Assembly: GCA_963782495.1 (NCBI GenBank)
Contig: CAWAJU010000013.1
Span: 1-64,000, forward strand
Direction of reading: 5' to 3'
Length of the DNA stretch: 64,000 bases
Origin: DASQBT01 sp963782495
GTDB lineage: Bacteria > Pseudomonadota > Gammaproteobacteria > Burkholderiales > Thiobacillaceae
The translations under genes and the position numbers were made by a program. The notes below the pieces were generated by a model that was given only the letters and a program-made list of their open reading frames with translations, had not been told where the DNA came from and did no database searches. This document shows positions 26,388-37,200 of the stretch, piece by piece; the first letter of the stretch is position 1, and the number at the start of each line of letters is the position of its first letter.

Positions 26388-28160
26388 TCAACGGCTGTAC
26401 TGTTCCGCCAGCCTGGCGACGAACTCGTCGACGAAGACGTGCGTGTCGGCGCTGATGGCCTTCATGCGCGAACCGATGTAGTTGTAGCCAAACAGCGAAG
26501 GAATGGCGACCGCCAGGCCTGCCACCGTTGCCACCAGCGCGGCGGCGATGCCGGGCGCGATGGCGGCCACGTTCACGTCGCCCGTCGCCGCAATGGCGGC
26601 GAAGGTGATCATTACCCCGACCACGGTGCCGAGCAGGCCGAGGAAGGGACCGCCCGAAATGGCGATGGTAAGCAGCACCATCAGGCTGTTCAGCTTCTGG
26701 TTCTCGCGCACCAGGGTGCCGTCCAGCGTCGCGCGTATTGCGCCAAGCGCCTGGGGCGACAGTTCCCCGCGTGCCTGGTCGCCAAAGCGGTGCTTCAACT
26801 CCTGGATGCCCGCATGGTAAATGCGGTACATCGAGGAATTCTGGTAGTGGTCGTGCTTGCCAAACATCATGGTCAGCACGGCGGAGTCCTTCAGATCGGC
26901 CTCCTCGGGATTGTCATCGGCGTCGAGCTGTCCGGCCTCGCCCCGGCCCAGCTTGCGGAAGGCTTCCAGGAACTGGCGGTTGGCCTTGTCGGTCTTGCTC
27001 GCGACCATGGCCTTGGTCACCATCACCAGGGCGCTGACCGCCAGCATCATCATCAGGATGACGATCACCACCCAGCCATCCAGCGTCACACTCTTGAGAA
27101 TCACGCCGAAATAGGATGTGCTGCCGCCCTCATCGTTGGCTTCTTCCTTGTCCAGGGCGCCCAGCTTCGATTCCGGCCCCTGGCTCTTTGCCGCCACTTC
27201 TATCCACGCCGGCGTGCGCGCAATGTTGGAGAGTTCGACCTCGTCAATCTTGCCCTTGTAATCTTTGCCGACGCTGAAGCCGCCTTGCATGTCCGGCACA
27301 ATGCCCGCTGTCTTGCCCGCCAGCTGGCCGTTGACGTAGACGGCGATTTCCTGGCTCACAGTGACGGCAACGTGCTGCCAGCTGCCTTGCTGCAGTTCCG
27401 CGCCCGCGCTGTCGACCGGCGCACCGCCGTCCTGCAGGTGCACATAGAGCCGCGTTCCCTTGATCTGGATGAGGAGCGCCTTGTGTCCGTCCTGCATACC
27501 GAACAGCTGTGCCTCCTGTGGCGCGTCGATCTTGATCCAGGCGGAGAAAGTGAATCCGCTCGCCGGTGTCAGCTTGAGCGACGGACTGGCGGGCGCGGAC
27601 AGAAGCGCGCTGCCGTTGAATGCGGCGCCCTGTCCGATCGCGCCGCCGGGGATGCGCGTGGCGCTGAACTGCGTGCTGTTGTTTCCGTAGGCGGTGGCGT
27701 CCTGCGGCGCGCCGTCCTTCTCATTGAATTGAAACACCGCGATCTGGTTGACGTCATAGCTGCCGTGGGCGTCGCCCGCCGCGGGCGCCGTGTCATTGCC
27801 GTAATACACCCAGATGTGCTGGTCCTTCGTGTTGGCCGCCAGCTTGGGCACCTGCACCCAGACCAGGGCGATCTCGGCGAGGGCGTCGAATTTCTCGACG
27901 TGAAACTTGAGCGGCGTCTTGTCGTCCGCACCCACAAAGCGCAGGTCTGAGCCGTCTTCCCTGGCGCCGATGAAGTTGAAATTGCCGCTGTGCAGGCGCA
28001 CCAGCAGGGGCACATTGTCCAGGCCCTCTTTGACGTCGACCCCGGTCGCACCGGCGTCGAGGGTGACCTTCGCGCGACTGGCCCAGTCCTTGTTCCACCA
28101 CGCGTGGGCCAGCTGCGGCAGGCACATCAGGGTCAGCAGGACCAACAGGACTCGTTTCAT
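26388..28160 (-). CDS. ExbB/TolQ proton channel fused to exported DUF2341 and LamG domains
   Basis: This 590-residue fusion is three times the length of ordinary ExbB. It has a signal peptide (1-20, ending AHA), then WWNKDWASRAKVTLDAG and a DUF2341-type domain (about 50-125, with LRFVGADD and IWVYYGND). A LamG/concanavalin-like lectin domain follows (about 140-315, with FTFSAWIK, GSWQHVAVTVS, VYVNGQLAG and KIDEVELSN). A first membrane helix is at about 363-385 and a cytoplasmic loop comes next. The ExbB core is at about 480-590 (GGPFLGLLGTVVGVMITFAA and AALVATVAGLAVAIPSLFGYNYI). The lectin-like part would sit in the periplasm, directly attached to the proton channel. The start at 28160 is set by the signal peptide; 28181 is also open. 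Confidence 0.93.
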   Translation of the reverse strand: MKRVLLVLLTLMCLPQLAHAWWNKDWASRAKVTLDAGATGVDVKEGLDNVPLLVRLHSGNFNFIGAREDGSDLRFVGADDKTPLKFHVEKFDALAEIALVWVQVPKLAANTKDQHIWVYYGNDTAPAAGDAHGSYDVNQIAVFQFNEKDGAPQDATAYGNNSTQFSATRIPGGAIGQGAAFNGSALLSAPASPSLKLTPASGFTFSAWIKIDAPQEAQLFGMQDGHKALLIQIKGTRLYVHLQDGGAPVDSAGAELQQGSWQHVAVTVSQEIAVYVNGQLAGKTAGIVPDMQGGFSVGKDYKGKIDEVELSNIARTPAWIEVAAKSQGPESKLGALDKEEANDEGGSTSYFGVILKSVTLDGWVVIVILMMMLAVSALVMVTKAMVASKTDKANRQFLEAFRKLGRGEAGQLDADDNPEEADLKDSAVLTMMFGKHDHYQNSSMYRIYHAGIQELKHRFGDQARGELSPQALGAIRATLDGTLVRENQKLNSLMVLLTIAISGGPFLGLLGTVVGVMITFAAIAATGDVNVAAIAPGIAAALVATVAGLAVAIPSLFGYNYIGSRMKAISADTHVFVDEFVARLAEQYSR

Positions 28161-28273
28161 CTTGGCCAGGGTCAAGTACATGAAATTTTCAATTTTCCGA
28201 ATAATCTGTTACAGCGACGTGACTGCATGCCGCCGCACAATCCGCGTCATGGCCTTGGGCGCACGCCCGCCGC

Positions 28274-31200
28274 TCACGGACTCTCCTTGCAATCCTTGCG
28301 TTTGTTGTCGCATTCCTTGTCGCCGGATTCCTTGCCCGACTCGCCAAAACCGATGACTTCCGCCGTGATGAAGGATGGACGGAAAGACTTCATGTCTTCC
28401 GTAGCAGAACCCTCGGCCATTGCATTGCTTGCCTGGGTCATTGAGTTGACCGCGTTATTGGCGCTGGACGCGGTGTCGCCCGAAGAAGGCGCGGCTGGCG
28501 CCACTGCGGATACAGACGGCACGCCAATGGAGGGACCCGTGGCCGAGAAGTTTTCCGCGTTCTTGACCACCAGCGCGGCCACCACCAGCCCGCTCGCGGA
28601 ACTCACGCCCGCCTCGCCGGCATCGATGGTCCCGGTAGGCGCGAGCAAGTAGACCTTGCCAGGCGCAGGCGCAGACAAGGGACCCGCGCCGTCAGGATCG
28701 TAGCTCACAGTACGGATGCCGCTGCCGCTGACATCCAGGGGCGGCAGAAGCAGCAACTGGCCGGTATAGTCTCCGTTGGCGTCGGTCACCGGGACTACCC
28801 TTGGCAGCGATGTGGTACGCGCCGAACGGGAACCGCGCCCGGCGTCCAGCGTACTGCCCTGACCGCTGGTATAGAGCAAAATGTCGCCGCCTTGGAAGGT
28901 CGCCACCTTGGACAGGTTCACGTTCAAGTCGCCGCTGAGATAGGCGTTGATCGCCCCACCCGAGGACGTGAAGATGCCAATATTGCGTGGGCTACTGGCT
29001 GCGGGGAGGCCGACATCGATGTTGCCGTAAGGCGCCAGCAAGTCGAGGGTTCCCCCGGTCCCGCCAGGGTTGGTAGCGCTGGCGATCTGCGCGTTGTACA
29101 TGGTTATGCTGCCGCCATGCGGCTGGCCGTCGTTGAACAACGTAGCGATGAGGTTGTTCGCTGCAGCCAGTGCCCCATTGTAGGCAGCGGCCAGGGGGTT
29201 GGCGGCGGCGCCGCCACCCGCTTCGATAGGCGTCTCGTACACAGCCGAACTGCCTGGTGGAACGGGACCGGCGAACAGCACATCAATTGCTCCGTTTGCG
29301 GTCCCAATGACATCGTTGGCCCTGGCGATTGCGTTCGATGACGACAGCTTGCCGCTCCCAACCTGCCCCGACAGGTCCTGTATCTGGCCAAGACTCCTGA
29401 GCACATCGAAGAAGGCGTTTACCCGATCCTGGCTCAGCGTGCCAGGGTTCACCCCCGCCATGATGGTCATGGTCGCGGCATCCGCCGTCAGACTGGCATT
29501 CCCGGTATTGCCGATGGCATCGATGCGCGTGACATTGTTCAGATCGGTGGCATCGGTGGCATTGACGGCGCTGCCGGTCACCACAGCGCCCAGGCTGATG
29601 TCACGCCCGGCGTCCACAAGCAGGCTGCCGGGCCCGGACACCTGAATATGAGGCATCAGCCCCCACTGAGTCCCGTTGCCCAGGACGTTGCTGTAGTAAA
29701 GATCGCGCCCGGCCACCACATAGCTCGCATCGGACACGCCGAGGTTTTGCAAATCGAGTTGTACGTTGGCAATATCCTGCCCGGCGGCTACCACGGAGCT
29801 TTGGGGAAGATAGAACGCTGCATTGCTGACACTGCCTGTCTCCGCCACTACCGCATAGCGATAACCCCCTGGGGTGGACGGCGTCACCATCCTTGCGGAC
29901 GCGGCAGTTGGAGAATTGAAAACGTAATAACTGGCATTCGCGGCGCCTGCGGCCATTGCGTAATAGTCCGCGGCCACAAGGTAGGGATTCGCCGGCGTGC
30001 TCAAGTCGCTGGGCAGGTAGTCGCTTGTGTTAAGCACCAGGTCATGAACCGCGTCGCCCCCCACGAGAACGAACTGGCCATTGCGATCAGGATATTGGTA
30101 CATATCCCCTGTTCCGACACTCGACTTGCTGGCGTCGAAACGGGTTTGGCTACCGCTGCTGACATCCCCCGAAAATGCCACAGCCGACAGGCGTGGCGGC
30201 AACACTTCGTGGGCATTGGCAAGGTCACTGCCCGCCGAAGGGCCGGCAAGGACCAGATCACCGCCGATGGACTGCGTGGTCGCACTGTCGTTCGTTGCGT
30301 AGCTGAAGAAATAAGAGGCCTGGCCCCTATATCCGGCTGTCCCATTGGTTGATGAAGAACCGTCGGAAGTCCCATTGGACAGGGCGATAGTAGGGTTCGC
30401 CACGCTACCCATGGTTACACTGCCCAAGGCTTCCACCTGGACGTGTGCCCCTTGCAGTGCCGGGTCATCGCTCCAACCCATGAGCCAGAGGTCGGGAGCT
30501 GTCTTTGTATCGAGGACCCCGCCCAGACCACCGATTTGTCCGGCCGCGTTCAGCACAGCCGTGCCTCGCGATATCAGGTACTGCCCGCCCAGCAAGTCGC
30601 CACCTGCATCGATGCGCATATCGCCGCCTCCATACACCGCGTTCGCGCTCGGGATGCCGTTCCACACAAGGCCATTGACGGTGAGTGGTGCGAGGGTCGC
30701 CGTCGTCGACGCCGAGCGCGAGTCGGCCGAGGAGACGGATAGCCCGCTGATGTTGTCTCCCGCCACGATGGCAATGTCGCCACCGCCCAGGGTCGCGATG
30801 CCTTCGATGCCTTTTGTCCCGGCCTTGGTGTTGTCCGCCCGACTCACCCACCAGTACGCGGGCAGGTAGGCAAAAAAGCCTTTCGTCGCCCCGCTGGGCG
30901 GGCCGCCCAGCCCACTCACGCTCGTACGACGCAGCCAGTCACTGAGCGCCGCATAATCATTTGTCCCCGTAACGTTGCGCTTGGCCGTGATCGTGACGTC
31001 GCCCCCCTCGACCAGATTGACCCCTGACGAGGGCGCGAGCCACATGAGGGGTTTCTGAGCCATAAACGCCGGGAGGGTCACAGCCTGACCCGTGGTATAG
31101 ATCGCCGTGGCGCTGCCCTCATTGACGTCCCGTCCGGCGGCGATGTGGATGTCCCCGGTGCTGGTAGTCAGCTTGACGCCGTTGCCGATGGTGACATCAC

Positions 31201-34200
31201 CTTGACTCGTGGAGGCCTTGACCGCCAGGGGATCCGCGGACGATGCATCGGCGCCGCCAGCCAGTTGGATACTCCAGCCGGAAGCGGGAGCAAGCGCTGT
31301 ATCGTTAGGCAGCCCTAGACGGGCATTGACCGCGAGATTGCCCGCATCCCTCAGAACCAGGCGGCCCCCGGCCTGGTCAGCGCCGCTAGGCAACCATGCG
31401 CTTGGATTGGTCAGATCCCAGGCCGAGTCGACCGTCATGTTGTTGCCGTCCAGTTCGATGCCCGCGCGCACTGCCAGTGGCAAGCTGGGCGAACCCACAT
31501 CGGATTGGAGCGACGCCAGAGCGGCATCGTGCATGGCGGTGGCCGAATTCATGAAGGTGTTGAAGTCCTCGTAGACATTGCTTGTGGTCGAGGAAGCCGC
31601 TGAAGTGTTGGTGATCGCCGCATAGGTCGAAGGACTCCCGGCTAGACCCGCCTGCTGATAGTCCTGGAATCCTTCCAGTATCACGTCCCCTGCCTGGGGC
31701 GCCTGACCGACGATCACGTTGACGCTGCCACCACCCACCTTTACCAGCCCGGCCAAAGTGGCTTGCACATTCGTCTCGCCTGGCGTTCTGGGGGCGGAGA
31801 ACACGATCTCTCCGCCGCTGGACTTGCCTGCCGCCGCGGCAGAGACGTCGATCAAGGCACCGGGGTCGAATTCGAGTTGTCCATTGCGGGCATAGAGACC
31901 CACATTGCCGCCATTTGAATAGGCATCATCTACGCCCGTGGAACTACCGGTGCCATTGGCCAGGACGCCGCCGGTAAGTTGAATGTCCTTCCCGGCGTCG
32001 AGTTCGACTTTGCCGCCACCAGCCTGTCCGGAGGCATCTATGAGACCGGCGACATTGACCGACCCGCTGTCAGCCACGAGTTGCACATTGTGCGCAGCGA
32101 CCGTGTCCCCATTTGCCACATTGATGTCGCCGGAGCGGCCGCGCAGATACAGACTTTGGGCGAAGCCACCGGCATGCAGTGCCTGGTCAAGGCCGGAGAA
32201 GTTTGCAAGATTGGCGGCATCGAGGCTGGCACTGCCGGACTGGTTACCGCTGGAGGCTATCGCCGAAAGCTTGCCATCCAGCACGACTGTTCCATTGGCC
32301 GCCTCGATGGAGAGCATACCCGCGTCGCCGCCCGCGCTGCCGCCGTTCAGCTCGATGCTGGACCCCGCCTGGACAGTCACCGAGCCGCTTTCACTGGACA
32401 GGCTCAGGCGCCCCGCTGCGGCGGATTCGGTGAGATTCGCGGTACCTTGGGCAAAAGTCCTCTGGTAGGCGGACAGGTCAATCGAAGTGTCGAGCTTAAG
32501 GATTACGCCGTCGCTGGCGGCCGGACCGTGAGCGGCAAGGGTCAGGCGGCCCGACGGCAAGGCGACATTGCCACCGAAATCCACCGAACTGCCGCCTATC
32601 GTCAATTGACCGCCAGGCAAAGGTGTATCAGTCAAACTGGGGGCGCTTGCAGCTTGGGTAATGGTCACTGGATGCCAGGCCTGGGCATTGGCGTCGTAGG
32701 CCAAAACCTGCTGCTTCACCTGCTGCCCCCCCGCGGCGATGCGGGCAGCCTCGATATTGAGATCGGCGGCAGTCGTGAGAATGCCAGTGCCTTGCAAGGC
32801 CAGTTCGCCCGCATCCAGATTGACAGTCTTGAACCCCGCCAGGGTAAACCCCTTGCTGCCGCTGTCGGCCAACACCAGCTTGTCGGCGCTCAGCGTCAGG
32901 CTGCCGGTGCCGGGGACATTTCCATATGGACTGAGAGCGATATCGCTCAAGTTTTCCAGGGTGATCTGCCCTGCGGCCAATTGGCTGGCCGCGCTGCCAC
33001 CGACGTCATGGCCCAGCAGGCCGGCGCTGTCCAGGGTAAGGCTGCCCGTCCCGGCCTGGCCCAGGTCAACGGCGCCGTAAAGATCGATACTGGAGTAGCT
33101 GTGCAGGACGAAATTCAGGTCGCTGCCTAGAGCAGCAAGTTGGGCTGGTCCGACAACCAGCGCGTCACTGCCCTGTGGGGCCTCGCCCAGAGCGATCCGG
33201 CGGGCGCCAATCTCCACGGTGTCGCTGTTCAGCAGACCCGCCACCTGCGGGATGCCGGTCGAGTCAATGGCGATGGAACCGCCCGGGGCATTCAGGGTCG
33301 CGCCCGCCGCCACCGTCAGATTGCCATGGGGCGAACTGGTGTCCAGCGTGCCCGCCCGCACTACCGGGCTTAGCTGGCCCGCAGACAAGCCCAATAGCGC
33401 GCCGTACTGGCTGCCGGTGGCGTCCGGATTGATGGTGAGGGTGCCGTTGTGGGCCACCACAGTGCCGCCTGCGGCCAAGTTGGAACCGTCGGTAACGCTC
33501 AGCTTATCCGTCGCCACCAGCCACATCTCGGGAGACTTCAGTTCGCCGCCGTTCAGGTCCACGATCACATCGCTGGCCACCACGTCCACCGACTGGCCGT
33601 CAGCCGTGACCGTGCGCTTGCCGCCGATCATCAGGCTCGCCCCCATGCGGGAGAGATCGCTGGCCTGCAAACTGGCGTAACCGGTGGCCGCCGTCGCCCC
33701 GTTCCCGACAATATCGAACTGGGATCCGTAGATATCCACTTGGCCGATGGCGCCATCAGCGCTGGTGCCGGCGTCCTGGCCTGCCTGGGAAAGCAGGCTG
33801 CCTAGGAAGCTCAGGCTGTTCGTGGCGCCGATACTCACCCGGCCGCCGTCCAGAGGCATGGAGGGAGCGGGCAGATTGTTCTTGGCTGCATCATTGGCAA
33901 AGAAGCTGCTGCCCGTCACCAGATACTGGCCCAGCGCGTGGCTTGAGTTGGTCAGGGCGTCCGCCCCCGACTGGATGCTGAAGCCGGACCAGGTGGACTG
34001 GGTGATGCCGGTGCCGGCGAAACCCAGTTTCCCCGCCACCACCACGGCGCCGCCTGGCAAGGTGGTGGTCATGCCGGGGATCATGTTGGCATAGGCCGGG
34101 CCGCTCTGCACCTGCACCAGATAAGCGCCCGGAAGCAGCGCATAATAGGCCGGCAGCAAGGCATAGTGTCCCGCCGGCAGACCCGAGCCGGCGCCCAGTT

Positions 34201-37200
34201 GCACCGCGTTGTAGCCAGTGTTCCCACTCACCTTGACTGGCGCCAGGCTGTCCAGATAGCTGTCGGCGGCAGGGAAAGCCATGCCGGGGATGATGGCGTA
34301 GGTGCCAGGCGCCGCCAGAACATCCCTGGAACCGCCGATACCCGGCACAAATTCCATGGCCGCAATATCTCCGCCACCCTGGATGTCCACGATGGCGGCG
34401 GGTGCGTCCGAAGTGGCGTCAGCCACCGTCACCTTGTCTGCGCTGATGTTGACCTGCTTGGAGGGCGGCACTGCGGTCTGAATGCTGCCATACCACATGG
34501 ACTGGCCCACGCTCTGAGTCGCACCGTAGGGAATCACCAGCGGCGTCGCCACGCCGTCGTTGTCCCGGACCGCGGATACCGAGGTCAGACTGCCGGGCTC
34601 CAGCTTTACGGACTTGCCCCCCTCCAGATTGATGGTGCCCAGGGGAGCGATAATCGTGCCCGCCTGATCAATGTTGTCGGCTGACAGTGTGAGCTGTCCG
34701 CCTGCCGAAAGCACGGGCGACAAACTGGGGGCGCCATCTCCCGTGAGCGTGATCTGACCGCCGCCAACTGGCGTGCGGTTGACGACCGCGTTGATCACCG
34801 CGCCATTTCCGCTGGCGAAGGAGGCGGTCAGTTGGCCGAAGCTGACGGCCTCCGCTGCAACCGCGTAGTTGACCGAACTGGCGGGATAAATCTGGCCCGC
34901 CCGCAGGGTGATATTGCCCGCCGAAGTCAACTGGCCGCTGAGCGCCTGCAAATTGGCGATCAAGGGAAGGGGGTCGGCAGCCGAAGTCGGGGCCAGGTAA
35001 TTGACGGGGAAACCCTCGAAGCGCAGGTCGCCCGCGCTGACGAGATCGAGGTTCTCAGTGCCGTTGGCGGTGACATTCCCCGCCAGAGAGATCTGGTTCG
35101 CAGCCAGTGTCAACTGTCCGGTCCCCGTCTGGGTAGGTACGGGTACCTGAACGACCAGATCGGAAACGGGAACCTTGTTTCCGCTGCCATTGACCGTATA
35201 GAGAAGTGGATACTGGTCCACCAGCGATGTGGGCAAATTGGTCGACAGACGGAAATCGGCAGGGGTGTTGAACCACTCCAATTGCCCCGTCACGGGATGC
35301 CCGCCCACTGAACCTATTTGCACGTCCGCGCCGTTTGCGACGCTCAGTTCAGGCGCATCCAGGCGCAACAGGGCACGCGGCGCGAAGTTGTCCAGTCCGA
35401 CGTTGAAGGCAATCAGGTTGTCCGAGCTGAGCGTCACACTGTCGAAGCCGCCTCCGACACGGATTCCCCCCTGGTCTACCCCGTTCACCAATTGGTCCGC
35501 GCTGATGTCGGCACGAAGTGGCGCGACGAAATCATCCTTGCCATCAACCAGATTCCCGATGACGCTGGAATCGGATTGCGAACCGTCGTGCGGCAGGACT
35601 GAAGGCGACTGGCTGATGATCAGTTCATGCTGTAGCTGGCGGCCTTTGCCATCAACGAGGTCCATGGCGACGCTGATAGGGTCCGAAGGCGCAGCATTTT
35701 GGTTCGACAAATTCGTTATTTGGCCGTTGTAAAGCAGGTCCAACTTGAATCTGCCCCCCGCCACCGAAACATCGCCGCCTTGACCCTTGAAAATGCCATC
35801 CAGATAGGCGTTCTCGGTTGCCGTGATGACGATGCTGCCGCCCTCACTGGCCACGTTTGCGTGGACATAAGCCTTGTTGAACGGGATATCCACCGCGTGG
35901 CTGGCACCGCTCACATCGATGAGGGCACCCTGGGCCATGTTCAAGTCATTCTTGTTGGCCCTGATGGTCACCGCGCCACCCGGCAGCACCTGGCCGGTGG
36001 TCAGGCCGGCGGGACCGACGCTGGGCAGCAATACACCTGCCGTTGAAAGCACGGCCTGGCCGCCGATGGTGAGGGCGTTGAAACTGCCCGTGGCCCCGTC
36101 GTAAAAGAAACTGCTTCCCGGATCAAGGGAGAGACTGATTTTGCCGCCAGGGGCGTTCAGGCTGCCCTCAATATCCATGAGGGTCTTGGAAGACAGACTG
36201 ATGCTGCCAAGCGGGTCGGTGGCCAGGGTTACGCCGGGCGATACCGTGATGCCGGTCTCGTCGGTACCGAGCAGGCCGCCGCTGTGGGCTGAAGGACCCG
36301 TGGATGCCGACAAACTCGCCGAGGCTCGCAGATAGTGTGGAGCGCCGGCCTGCACCGTGCTGATCTGGGCAAACGGCGTTCCGGTGGGCGAAAACATGGC
36401 CGACGGATTCGCCAAGCGTCGATCGGCGACCGGGTGGATATCCGCCTCGAAGTTCACCTGGCTGCTCCCCAGCAGGTTGTACTGGGTGAAGCCGCCCATC
36501 GTGAAGAACGAAGGTGCAAGCGCGTTCGGATCGGCGCCCCCCACATCAAGAATGTCGGTTGAACCCGCGTCCAGGGTCAGTGCGCCGCCCTTGCCTCCAC
36601 TGTAGGCCTGCAGGAACACGCCATTCAGTGCAATGGTGGGCAGTGTGATGCTGCCGCCGCTGCCATAGCTCAGCTTGCCGGAAGCACTCAGCATGGCCCC
36701 GCCGGACACGTCGATCCGGCTGCCTGTATACAGTGTGCTGTTGCCGCCAATGTTTACCGGGCCGCCGTCGATAACGTCAGGTGCGGCCACAATGGGCACA
36801 GTGGCACTGTCGTTGATCCAGCCACCCGCCGTTGACAGTAGGCCATGGGATTCGAGCAGCGTGGCGCCGAACAGAGCGTTGTCATACCAGTTATTGAACT
36901 TGAGGCTGCCACCCTGGGCCGTGATGCTCCCGGCGAGATCGATCTGGGGCGCAAACCATAGCAGGGAGCCATTCGCACCGAGGTTCAGCGACACCCCTTG
37001 GGGCAAGCTGATATCGCCACCTGCTCGGATGATGAGGTTGCCGAAACCCTGAGAGACGCTACTCTGGGCGCTGCTGGGCGAGGTACCGCCAAACATGTCG
37101 AGCGGAAGCAGCAGGTTATTTTTCAGGGTATTTGGGAAGGACGCATTGAGAGGATCGGCCTCCACGCCGCCAAGGGCATCCGCAATCTGCTGGCGCGTCT

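Noticed and set aside
26355..27950. A 531-residue plus-strand frame opposite the ExbB fusion
   Set aside because: It is antisense to a gene with signal peptide, LamG and ExbB signatures.
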